Source: Deltaproteobacteria bacterium (GTDB taxonomy: Bacteria > Desulfobacterota > Desulfarculia > Adiutricales > Adiutricaceae). Taken from it: a stretch of DNA of 10,372 nucleotides. A model generated the notes under the pieces. It made no database searches. It was not told where the DNA came from and saw only the letters and a list, made by a program, of their open reading frames with translations. Below are positions 1 through 6,232 of this stretch, in pieces. Each line of letters starts with the position of its first letter. Position 1 is the stretch's first letter. Location of the stretch: positions 1-10,372 of the forward strand of contig JAISZP010000365.1 in the NCBI GenBank assembly GCA_031269135.1. Direction: 5' to 3'. A program made the translations under genes and the position numbers.

Positions 1-820
1 AGCTGTAGGTTTTAATTCCCTCCCTGGCCGACTCAAACGGGATCTTAAGATCTTCGACGATGATCTTAGCCGCCTCATCCGGCTTTTCCTTCAAAAAGGT
101 CGTAGCTTCATCTAGGACCCTTAGAAAATCAGGTATCTTCGCCTTGTGGCTCTCTATGAACTTTTCGTCCAGCAGTACGAAAGCCTGAGGACTAAAGCCG
201 GCAAGCTCATAATTTCCAAGTTTGTGGGCGTTTTCTATATCTTTGACGACCTGCACGTTCTCTTGAGGAACCCAAAAAGCGGCGATCTCTTTGGCCTTGA
301 AAGCGGCTATAAGCTCTGCGTTGGAGCCTAGATAAACCTGCTCGACTTCTTCCGGCTCAAGGTTCTGTTTGATGAAGAACTGGGCCCATACGTACTCGAA
401 AACCGTTCCCTTTTGTACGCCTATAGCCTTACCTTTAAGATCGGCTGTGGTTTTGACGTTGGGGTCGTTGGTCCAGAGCTGGGTGCCGTCGATGTTGTAA
501 GTAATGATGTGCGAGACGATCTTAAGATTGCTTCCTGCCGAAAGCCTTGAGGCCACGGCGAAGTCAGCCGCCTCGGCCGTATCGGTCTCGCCTAAGATGG
601 CTGAATTTACGGTGTCGATGCCGTAGGAAAAGGTGAAAACCTCGGCGTCGAAACCGTACTTCTCAAAGATCCCGGCGCCTTTGGCCACTCTATACTGATA
701 GGAAAAACTGCCTGTCGTGGCGCCGACCCGGATCTTTACAGGATCCGCAGCAAGGACCAAACTGGGGAGCATAAGCGCAGCAGCCGATAAGGCGGCTACC
801 ACCACTTTTAAAAATTTCAT
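1..820 (-). CDS. ABC transporter substrate-binding protein, NMT1/SsuA/TauA-like (C-terminus cut by window edge)
   Basis: This is a periplasmic binding protein expected to deliver a small organic or sulfonate-, nitrate- or pyrimidine-like ligand to an ABC importer; the ligand cannot be read from sequence. 273 codons are visible and the frame is still open at base 1, so the C-terminus is missing. Residues 1-25 form a Sec signal peptide (MKFLK, then a hydrophobic stretch ending in VLA-A). The mature start KIRVGAT is the usual first strand of the fold, followed by GIFEKYG, ILGETD, ADLKGKAIGVQKGT and LDEATTFLKEKP, all typical of the SsuA/NMT1 group. An AGGAG at 828-832 sits 7 bases before the ATG and supports this start. 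It lies 160 bp downstream of a same-strand paralogue with which it aligns almost without gaps; about 60% of the first 40 mature residues are identical. No permease or ATPase gene is in view. Confidence 0.9.
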   Translation of the reverse strand, partial: MKFLKVVVAALSAAALMLPSLVLAADPVKIRVGATTGSFSYQYRVAKGAGIFEKYGFDAEVFTFSYGIDTVNSAILGETDTAEAADFAVASRLSAGSNLKIVSHIITYNIDGTQLWTNDPNVKTTADLKGKAIGVQKGTVFEYVWAQFFIKQNLEPEEVEQVYLGSNAELIAAFKAKEIAAFWVPQENVQVVKDIENAHKLGNYELAGFSPQAFVLLDEKFIESHKAKIPDFLRVLDEATTFLKEKPDEAAKIIVEDLKIPFESAREGIKTYS

Positions 821-918
821 CTGTAGACTCCTAAAACGAACTATTTATATAGTTAGTCACGATTATTCACTTAATATTCATCCTTGCATCACCTGGGAAT
901 TTTTCAGCTTCAAGCTTT

Positions 919-942
919 TTTGAAACTTTTTGAGGTTTCAAA
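919..942 (-). other. Weak hairpin between the two substrate-binding protein genes
   Basis: An 8-bp inverted repeat (TTTGAAAC at 919-926, GTTTCAAA at 935-942) with an 8-nt loop lies in the 160-bp spacer between the two transporter genes. Read on the minus strand it is followed by A-rich, not U-rich, sequence, so it does not look like a full intrinsic terminator. It could be an attenuating or mRNA-stabilising hairpin that sets the ratio of the two binding proteins. That role is inference. Confidence 0.3.
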
Positions 943-980
943 GTCTTCCCGTAGAGATTTAGATGCCGATAAATTCGCCC

Positions 981-2012
981 TTATTTGATGGTCACCTTGT
1001 CGGCGAGAGCCTCCTTGATTGCGTCAGAGTAAACGAAATCAGCCAGTTCATACTCGTTTTTAATCAGCCCGTGTTCGCGAGACCATTTATAAACATCGTT
1101 TATCTGGTCCAGATCTTCTTGGTGGAGCCGAATATCGTATTCAAGAGTGTCAATGCCCGCCCTAGCCGATTCCACAGGAATCTTCAAATCCCTAAAGGCT
1201 ATCTGGGCCACCTTGTCTGGATTGTTTTTGATGAAGGTCGTCGCTTCATCTAAGGCTTTAACCAAATTTACGACAGCCTTGGGATTATTTTTAATGAAAC
1301 CGTCATCCAACAACAGGAAAGCTTTATATCGCGAACCCAATAAACTGTAGTCCCCGATGGCTCTACTTCCCGGGACCTTCAAAACCACCGATTCGATGTC
1401 GGTGATTCCCCAAAAAGCATCAATGTCTCCTCCTTGAAAAGCGGCAATCTGGTCGGAAGTCGAGCTTAGGTACTCGTAGCTCACCTCTTTTGGATCGATA
1501 TCGAACTTTTCGAAAAATTTTCCCCATTCATATTCGTTGACCGTGCCCTTCTTGACGCCGATCCTTTTACCTTTAAGATCCGCCGGGACCTTTATCGACT
1601 CGTCCCGAACGTAGAGTTTTGCGGCATTGGTCGCCGGACTTAAAATGAAAGCCACGATCCTGAGGTTGCTTCCAGCGGCAAGTCTGGAGGCGATGGCGAA
1701 ATCAGCGGCTTCCGCGCTGTCGGTCTCACCCAAAACGGTAGCGTTGAGGGTATCTATGCCGTAGGCGAAGCTAAAGATCTCGGCGTCAAGATCATACTTG
1801 TCGAAGATCCCTTCAGATAAAGCCACCCGAAACTGAAAGGCGAAACTTGTGGCTTCCGCCCCTATTCTAATTTTTGTCTTTTCAGCCGACTGCGCACTCG
1901 AAACAGCCCAGAGGCTCAGCAAGACAGTCATGACGATAATATTGAAAGTCAAAACGATGCGCTTAGCGGCGCCGCTGACATTTGCATTAAATTTAAACAC
2001 GATTCCCCTCAT
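981..2012 (-). CDS. ABC transporter substrate-binding protein, NMT1/SsuA/TauA-like (complete paralogue)
   Basis: A complete 343-residue periplasmic binding protein, close to the usual length of this family. The N-terminus carries basic residues (R2, K7, K18, R19), a hydrophobic stretch at about 20-38 and a likely cleavage after QSA at 43. The mature protein opens with KIRIGAEATSF and keeps GIFDKYD, VLGETD, ADLKGKRIGVKKGT, AAFQGGDIDAFW and LDEATTFIKNNP. It aligns along its length with the next gene downstream, so the pair is a tandem duplication that has diverged. The start at 2012 has only a weak Shine-Dalgarno; a methionine at codon 28 (1931) would leave a signal peptide without basic residues, so the longer form is preferred. 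The substrate is unknown. Different specificities for the two copies are possible but are not shown by the sequence. Confidence 0.9.
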   Translation of the reverse strand: MRGIVFKFNANVSGAAKRIVLTFNIIVMTVLLSLWAVSSAQSAEKTKIRIGAEATSFAFQFRVALSEGIFDKYDLDAEIFSFAYGIDTLNATVLGETDSAEAADFAIASRLAAGSNLRIVAFILSPATNAAKLYVRDESIKVPADLKGKRIGVKKGTVNEYEWGKFFEKFDIDPKEVSYEYLSSTSDQIAAFQGGDIDAFWGITDIESVVLKVPGSRAIGDYSLLGSRYKAFLLLDDGFIKNNPKAVVNLVKALDEATTFIKNNPDKVAQIAFRDLKIPVESARAGIDTLEYDIRLHQEDLDQINDVYKWSREHGLIKNEYELADFVYSDAIKEALADKVTIK

Positions 2013-2073
2013 TTTCGTCTGCCGCCAAAGGAGCGCAATGACCTTCGCCCGTCAGCAGCGGCGTATCGTTATT

Positions 2074-2094
2074 TTTAGCCTTATTGAGGCTAAA
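2074..2094. other. Small hairpin upstream of the substrate-binding protein gene
   Basis: A perfect 8-bp inverted repeat, TTTAGCCT (2074-2081) and AGGCTAAA (2087-2094), with a 5-nt loop lies 62 bp before the start of the minus-strand binding-protein gene. Neither strand has a T-run after it, so it is not an obvious terminator. It may be a leader hairpin in the 5' untranslated region. Confidence 0.3.
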
Positions 2095-2101
2095 GGACAT
2101 T

Positions 2102-2139
2102 AAGATTTTCAAACGCCGACAAGATTTTCAGACGCCGAC
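2102..2139. repeat. Tandem 19-bp direct repeat (two units)
   Basis: AAGATTTTCAAACGCCGAC at 2102-2120 is followed at once by a second copy at 2121-2139 with a single A-to-G change. The repeat lies between the transporter gene and the chemoreceptor remnant. The short core ACGCCGAC recurs in other spacers of this window, for example near 6942. No function can be assigned. Confidence 0.75.
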
Positions 2140-2340
2140 TATTTCAAAGACAATCATGCGCTCATGGTCGCTATAAGCGCACTTAAAATCATAAGCGACA
2201 GCGCCGAGTCGATATAGCGGGCAAACTGGATCGGCGTCGGCGAGACTATGGACAAAATCGCCAAAGGCGATTGCCCGAGGTTGATGCCGTAAGTTTTGAC
2301 GGGAGAACTCTTCTAGGAAGTCTTGCGACAATAACCCGAG
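2140..2340 (+). pseudogene. Decayed fragment resembling a methyl-accepting chemotaxis protein (HAMP/linker region)
   Basis: In the plus frame beginning at 2140 the translation is protein-like but broken by stops at 2215, 2290, 2314 and 2332. Between the stops it reads ALMVAISALKIISDS, then GVGETMDKIAKGDCPRLMP, then VLTGELF. The MDKIAKGD-x-P stretch followed by a G-E/D-F-type segment is characteristic of the HAMP/linker region of many chemoreceptors, where it precedes N-x-L-N and the signalling coiled coil. No sensor or signalling domain remains on either side, so this would be a small internal relic. The match is from memory of the family; only the short motif region supports it. Confidence 0.45.
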
Positions 2341-2407
2341 CGAAAAGCCGCCTGGCGGGGAAAGCAATTTTTCGCCACTTGATGCTCCTTAAATGTCATG
2401 ATTTTAT

Positions 2408-2425
2408 GCGGCGCCAAGGCGCCGC
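2408..2425. other. GC-rich 8-bp palindromic hairpin
   Basis: GCGGCGCC (2408-2415) and GGCGCCGC (2418-2425) form a perfect 8-bp stem around a 2-base spacer. It sits just after the chemoreceptor remnant and about 65 bp from the leftward terminator. There is no T-run after it on either strand. It could be leftover secondary structure or a protein-binding palindrome; nothing in the sequence decides between them. Confidence 0.4.
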
Positions 2426-2480
2426 GACAGTTGCAGTTAAAATTCAAAAAATTTAGGCCGTCAATAAATTTTAGGCCAGT

Positions 2481-2529
2481 AAAAAAAGTTAAGGCCAGTA
2501 ACGATTGCTTTGGTATCGTTACTGGCCTT
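2481..2529 (-). terminator. Strong leftward intrinsic terminator with no recognisable gene in front of it
   Basis: A perfect 15-bp inverted repeat, AAGGCCAGTAACGAT (2491-2505) and ATCGTTACTGGCCTT (2515-2529), has a 9-nt loop. On the minus strand it is followed directly by AACTTTTTTT (2490-2481), the arrangement of a Rho-independent terminator. On the plus strand no T-run follows, so it faces leftward. Related AGGCCAGT words at 2473-2480 and AGGCCGTC at 2455-2462 repeat part of the left arm, so an alternative pairing with the right arm is possible. The only minus-strand reading just before it is a 26-codon frame at 2576-2656 that is not convincing as a gene. Confidence 0.75.
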
Positions 2530-2664
2530 CGATAATGCGATCAGCCTTGACTATGGGTCTGGAATCTGGCCCCTGTTATGTTGCGGACGACTTGCCGGAC
2601 TCTGGCATATTTTTAGGGGCCCAGTGGCCCGATCGGAAAACCTGCCGCTTTATCATCCTGAGAC

Positions 2665-2930
2665 TTAATTTGACTTTAGAACAAGTTATTTGATTCGACA
2701 ATCTAACTTGTTTGGCTTTACTGCGTGAAATAAGGCTTAGGTCGCTTTTGATTTGACTTTAATCTGCGAATGGCAATTTGCGCTCAATTTTATTTGACAT
2801 TAAGACATGTATAATTAATACGTGGATAATTCCTATTTAAAATCTTATTTGACGTTAGCTCACGAAAATATATCTTCTAATTCCTTTTATTTGACGTTAA
2901 AACATGTTTCTAATTAGGTTAAGACATGCT
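2665..2930. repeat. Family of dispersed ATTTGAC-type repeats in near-helical phase
   Basis: At least five related units occur, with ATTTGAC beginning at 2668, 2751, 2792, 2847 and 2889. The best two are ATTTGACATTAAGACATGT (2792-2810) and ATTTGACGTTAAAACATGT (2889-2907). A half unit, GTTAAGACATG, lies at 2918-2928, and a weaker ATTTGAT is at 2688. Spacings between the five are 83, 41, 55 and 42 bp, and the half unit is offset 22 bp from the matching part of the last full unit. Most are close to whole helical turns. The spacers are not conserved and the units are too short and variable for a CRISPR array. Operator-like binding sites or the relic of a short-repeat element are possible readings. 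Confidence 0.55.
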
Positions 2931-3005
2931 TTTACTGTATGTTAAACCTTCTTGACCTTCTTGTCAACTTTTTTTTCATCGCCCGATTATTTCGTCGCCA
3001 AGCCA

Positions 3006-3029
3006 ACTAGACAATGCCCACTAGACAAT
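3006..3029. repeat. Short direct repeat, 10 bp with 14-bp period
   Basis: ACTAGACAAT occurs at 3006-3015 and again at 3020-3029, at the left boundary where the AT-rich repeat region changes into the GC-rich block. It may be a slippage product. No further copies were seen. Confidence 0.6.
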
Positions 3030-3335
3030 TAAGAGGGGTCGCTGAGAAAATTAAGAAAGGCCATAAGATGGAACAGCAAGGCGCAGGGCAAGCATAGGCC
3101 GCGCGCAGCGCAGCATAAAGACGTCCTGAATGAAGCCCCTATGCTTTGACCTTGTCGCATGCCGTGAAATGCCGTTTACGAAGTCGGCCAAAGCCGTATG
3201 GCGCCCGAAGGGGCATGCTCCAAGAACCCCGCAGCCGGCCTAAAGTCGGCTAAGTCCGCCGCCCGGCCTTAGGCTGAAATTTTGTTCCCGATTATCCCCA
3301 AGGCCTAAGTGGCGTTCAGGGAAAAGTGCGTCGTT
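3030..3335. other. GC-rich non-coding block
   Basis: This roughly 300-bp stretch is clearly richer in G and C than the AT-rich sequence on both sides. All frames examined are broken: the plus frame from the ATG at 3068 stops within ten codons, and the longest minus reading has stops and an arginine-, cysteine- and leucine-rich composition typical of non-coding GC-rich DNA. Several small stems can be drawn, for example AGCCG/CGGCT near 3231-3250 and CGGC/GCCG near 3183-3196. They do not assemble into a known RNA family; tmRNA, RNase P and 6S signatures were looked for and not found. It may be a decayed gene or an unrecognised RNA. Confidence 0.35.
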
Positions 3336-3467
3336 CGGCGAGCGATTGAAGTCTCTCCCTATTATCGGCCAAATTTTTATGCCTATAAAGATATAAACAG
3401 CGCTGTAAGGTATATTCAATTGAATTTGTCCGAGATGAAACGGTTGATGAACGGCAGTCTAACCTGA
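3309..3467 (+). pseudogene. Short protein-like reading, unidentified; remnant or small gene
   Basis: From a GTG at 3309 to a TGA at 3465-3467 there is an open stretch of 52 codons. Its second half (YKDINSAVRYIQLNLSEMKR, codons 24-43) has the residue mix of a real amphipathic-helix protein, unlike the surrounding non-coding readings. There is only a weak AAGG before the GTG and a stop immediately upstream. I do not recognise the family. It could be the C-terminal relic of a transposase or another lost gene, or chance. Confidence 0.2.
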
Positions 3468-3923
3468 TTTTTTAAGATAGAAAGTTTACGCGGGAAACTT
3501 CCGCGATGTCGGGCCTGAATCGGTCCAGCTCACGATCCTTGATACGGTGCCGTTGCGGTTGGTTTGAAAGCGTTTTTTACTTGGGCGCTCTGAATCCCGC
3601 GCGGAAAACTGAGCGCGAAAGGCCGTCTTCCGACCAATTACTTTTTTTTGAATCTCTAGCCGAACGAAATATATTTGATTTTTTTTACAGAAACTCTTAT
3701 AATAAAAACCAAGTAAAGCTGCGCCTAGCAATTTGCGTTTCAATGAACTTTGCCGACAAAAAACCGTGACCCTAATCTTTTGTCAAACAGAATGTCGTGG
3801 GTGGAAATTGGCGACTACTGGTTGGTACTTTTTGAGTTATCAGTAAATCACTTAATCTAAATTTCAATTAATCATAAATGACAGTTTAAATCCGTAAAAA
3901 CATAAATCATAGGAGTATTATAT
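3468..3923. other. Spacer upstream of the Rpn-like gene
   Basis: No convincing gene was found. Two overlapping frames are open here on opposite strands (plus 3506-3769 and minus 3486-3743), but both translations look random and neither has a Shine-Dalgarno. Minor inverted repeats occur at 3489-3505 (CGCGG/CCGCG) and 3585-3616 (GCGCTC/GAGCGC). From about 3650 rightward the sequence becomes strongly AT-rich and merges into the composition of the Rpn-like gene, which suggests that the left edge of the acquired segment lies near here. Confidence 0.4.
3832..3861 (+). promoter_or_regulatory. Possible promoter of the Rpn-like gene
   Basis: TTGAGT at 3832-3837 and TCTAAA at 3856-3861, 18 bp apart, each match four of six positions of the sigma-70 consensus and lie about 60 bp before the start codon. 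In DNA this AT-rich such matches arise by chance, so this is only a candidate. Confidence 0.25.
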
Positions 3924-4742
3924 ATGAACCCGGATAGAGACTATCAAAATAGTTTATTTGTCGCGCTTTTTTCAGAATTGGAACCATTTACGCATTTATA
4001 TAATGCGTTATCAGATGAAAACCTGAATAATACATCTTCTTTTCGATTTATAAGTTTGGAAGATGTACTATTCAGGTTATTTAGAAAAGATGTTTGTTTT
4101 TTGTCTGAAGATAGATTTATTTTACTTATAGAACAACAGTATACAATTAATAACAATATGCCATTACTGCTTTTAGATTATATCGCAACATTATACAATA
4201 AATTATCTGGTCATGAACGATTTTTCCGTAACATGCTATTTAAATTACCGACTCCAGAGGTTATCGTGTTATACAATGGTGTAGATAGTTTTCCAGATGA
4301 AAAAATTTTAAAATTATCTGACGCATTTAAAACTCCTCCTAAAAAGCAATTTGGCAGTATAGATCTTACAGTTCGTGTAATAAATATTAATAACAAAAGA
4401 AACTATCCAATATTAATTAAATGTAAAGAGCTTTATGAATATTCTATAATAATCGATAAAGTTAGAGAAAACTGGTCTTTAGGATCAGATCTTATAAACT
4501 CTGTTGACTTGGCCCTAAATTATTGTATCGAAAACAATATCTTGGTCGATTTTTTAAAGAAAAATTCTTTAGATGTGCGTGATATGTTGTTAAGGGAGTT
4601 CGAATTTTATATAATCCAACAGGTTCGCACCGAGGAAGGCATGGAAAAAACCTATAAAAAATACCTTAGTCAAGTGAAGTCGCTTTCTGAAAAAGGCTAC
4701 ACGCACGAGCAAATTATAGATATATTAAAAAAAGGCAAATAA
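3924..4742 (+). CDS. Rpn-family PD-(D/E)XK nuclease / putative transposase
   Basis: A 272-residue protein of the Rpn/PDDEXK_2 type: nucleases, often annotated as transposases, that stimulate RecA-independent recombination in the studied Escherichia coli members. The family order is visible: YQNSLFVALF near the N-terminus, LEDVLF (45-50), the acidic RKDVCF (D56), then LLIEQQYTINNNMPL (67-81) with E70-x-Q72 in place of the E-x-K of the general fold. LPTPEVIVLYNGV (108-120), PDEKILKLSDAF (124-135), a C-terminal charged helix and GYTHEQIIDILKKGK follow. A good AGGAG (3911-3915) lies 8 bases before the ATG. The gene is strongly AT-rich and uses AT-ending codons, unlike every neighbour, which suggests recent transfer. 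It stands alone between non-coding stretches and is convergent with the qmcA-like gene. The frame is intact, so it may be active. Confidence 0.88.
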   Translation: MNPDRDYQNSLFVALFSELEPFTHLYNALSDENLNNTSSFRFISLEDVLFRLFRKDVCFLSEDRFILLIEQQYTINNNMPLLLLDYIATLYNKLSGHERFFRNMLFKLPTPEVIVLYNGVDSFPDEKILKLSDAFKTPPKKQFGSIDLTVRVININNKRNYPILIKCKELYEYSIIIDKVRENWSLGSDLINSVDLALNYCIENNILVDFLKKNSLDVRDMLLREFEFYIIQQVRTEEGMEKTYKKYLSQVKSLSEKGYTHEQIIDILKKGK

Positions 4743-4882
4743 ATCCTACCGAAAATATGTCATAATCTTACTAAACCATCGAAAACTAGATTAATTGCCG
4801 ACTCCAGAGTTTATTTTCAGGCGTCATGCTGTCGAAATTTTCTCTCAAGACGGGATTCCGCTTTACGTTTCAGCCAAAGACG

Positions 4883-4935
4883 AAAACCTCCATACTCTCC
4901 CGGAACAGCGGCTTGGGAGAGGATATGGAGGTTTT
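4883..4935. terminator. Strong bidirectional intrinsic terminator between convergent genes
   Basis: AAAACCTCCAT (4883-4893) pairs with ATGGAGGTTTT (4925-4935) and CTCTCC (4895-4900) with GGAGAG (4916-4921), separated by a small internal bulge. The stem is 17 bp with a loop of about 15 nt. Both strands end in TTTT, followed by GTTTT on the plus strand. It lies between the plus-strand Rpn-like gene and the minus-strand SPFH gene and should end transcription from both sides, closing the serS-to-SPFH group. Confidence 0.85.
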
Positions 4936-4996
4936 GTTTTACAGCTGAAGATTCGGTCTTAAAGTTTTGGCTTAAGGCTTGTTTTAGGGTTTAGTC

Positions 4997-5986
4997 TTAT
5001 GGTTTGGTCTTGGGGGGTGGGGCGGCCTCTTGCCGACCGGCCGACAATACCTGTTTTCCCACCGCCACCACTGAGGCCAAATCCACCACGTTATTTGGTA
5101 TTATGAGAGAATTGTTGGTCTTTGCGAGTTTTCCGAACTCCGTCAGATACGATTCCACAATCCTAAGAGAGACGGCATCTTGGCCGCCATGAGTCTGAAT
5201 AGCTGCGCCGACCCGCGTTAAAGCTGCGGCCGTCGCCTCGGCGACCAGAGTTATCTCTTGAGCCCGGCCCTCGGCCTCGTTTATGCGGCGCTGTTTTTCG
5301 CCTTCAGAGACGTTTATAAGTTGCTGACGCTCGCCTTCCGCGATATTTATGCGGGCCTGCTTATCGCCTTCAGCTCTATTTATCTTGGCCATCTTGTCGC
5401 CTTCGGACTCGGCGATCAAGGCCCTCTTTTCACGTTCCGCCCTCATCTGCTTTTCCATGGCGTCCTTGATGGACTGAGGCGGGGTGATGTTTTTCACTTC
5501 GTAGCGGTTGACTTTAATGCCCCAAGGAGCTGAGGCCTTATCCACCGCATTTATTATGTCGGCGTTGATGCTCTCACGCTCTTCGAAAGTCCTGTCGAGT
5601 TCGAGCTTTCCGATGACGCTTCTCATGGTGGTCTGCGCGATCTGAATGGCGGCGAAGTAATAATTGTTGATTCCGTAGCTGGCCTTCTGGGGGTCCATAA
5701 CCGTCATGTATAAAACCCCGTCGACCTCGACGGAGATATTGTCGCGGGTGATGCATATCTGAGACGGAACGTCTATGACCTGCTCCTTTAAGGTGTGTTT
5801 ATAGGCCACCTTATCGATGAAGGGGATCAGGATGTGAAAGCCCGACAATAGGGTTCCGGAATATTTGCCCAACCTTTCGACCACGTACGCCTCATTTTGA
5901 GGCACCACTCGAATGTAGTTCACAAAGATGAAAAGGGCGAAAGCCGCCGCTCCAACCAAAATGACTAAAAATACCCCGTTCTCCAT
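4997..5986 (-). CDS. qmcA: SPFH/Band 7 protein, QmcA/stomatin-like
   Basis: A 329-residue membrane-anchored SPFH (prohibitin/stomatin) protein of the QmcA type, expected to oligomerise at the inner membrane as a scaffold for membrane-protein quality control. Residues 6-24 form a single N-terminal membrane segment. The Band 7 domain runs from about 26 to 180 with VVPQNEAYVVERLGKY, GFHILIPFID, QVIDVPSQ and a conserved APWGIKVNRYEVKNITPP. Residues 190-250 are a coiled coil in which E-G recurs at 195, 206, 217, 228 and 239, an exact 11-residue period seen also as a roughly 33-bp repeat in the DNA. The C-terminus ends in a proline- and lysine-rich tail. It follows an NfeD gene, its usual partner. 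AAGGAG (5999-6004) lies 12 bases before the chosen ATG; an out-of-frame ATG at 5994 sits only 4 bases from it. A strong terminator follows the gene. Confidence 0.92.
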   Translation of the reverse strand: MENGVFLVILVGAAAFALFIFVNYIRVVPQNEAYVVERLGKYSGTLLSGFHILIPFIDKVAYKHTLKEQVIDVPSQICITRDNISVEVDGVLYMTVMDPQKASYGINNYYFAAIQIAQTTMRSVIGKLELDRTFEERESINADIINAVDKASAPWGIKVNRYEVKNITPPQSIKDAMEKQMRAEREKRALIAESEGDKMAKINRAEGDKQARINIAEGERQQLINVSEGEKQRRINEAEGRAQEITLVAEATAAALTRVGAAIQTHGGQDAVSLRIVESYLTEFGKLAKTNNSLIIPNNVVDLASVVAVGKQVLSAGRQEAAPPPKTKP

Positions 5987-6100
5987 ATCGGCATGGTTCT
6001 CCTTAAAATCACATGAATTTTCAGCTGTTTTCCTAAAAAACGACGGATGCTTCGGAAGCGCTCGTTGGAGCTTAAAAATTAGAACTTCTTGACTGACGAA

Positions 6101-6170
6101 AATCGACTGGAAAGAATCGACTGGAAAGAAAATTGATTGGCAAAAAGATGTTTTGGAAAAATCGATTGGA
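6101..6170. repeat. AATCGACTGG micro-repeats in the NfeD-SPFH spacer
   Basis: AATCGACTGGAAAG is exactly duplicated in tandem (6101-6114 and 6115-6128), followed by the related AATTGATTGG (6131-6140) and AATCGATTGG (6160-6169). They fill much of the 246-bp spacer between nfeD and the qmcA-like gene, a pair that is usually tightly linked. Slippage expansion is the simplest reading. No terminator or clear promoter was identified in the spacer. Confidence 0.6.
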
Positions 6171-6232
6171 AACGTAAAAGTCCAAAAAGCCGATTACGCC
6201 CTTTCGCCGCTGAAACGAGCGCCCCAATACTC

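Noticed and set aside
2128..2367. Minus-strand 79-codon open frame in the spacer
   Set aside because: It is antisense to the chemoreceptor-like remnant, has no Shine-Dalgarno, and its composition looks like a shadow of the plus-strand reading.
2576..2656. 26-codon minus-strand frame just before the leftward terminator
   Set aside because: It is very short, the only nearby AGG abuts the ATG, and the frame continues beyond an ordinary TAA stop. A small non-coding RNA explains the terminator equally well.
2665..2930. CRISPR array
   Set aside because: The repeat units are short and vary, spacer lengths are unequal, and no cas gene is present.
3486..3769. Overlapping open frames on both strands (plus 3506-3769, minus 3486-3743)
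   Set aside because: Neither has a convincing ribosome binding site or a protein-like composition; they mirror each other and no family is recognisable.
3924..4742. Complete insertion sequence around the Rpn-like gene
   Set aside because: No matching terminal inverted repeats or target-site duplications could be found by eye in 3470-3923 or 4743-4880, and Rpn proteins are not DDE transposases.
5004..5533. Plus-strand open frames across the SPFH gene
   Set aside because: They are antisense shadows caused by the repeated Glu/Gly/Lys/Arg codons of the coiled coil.
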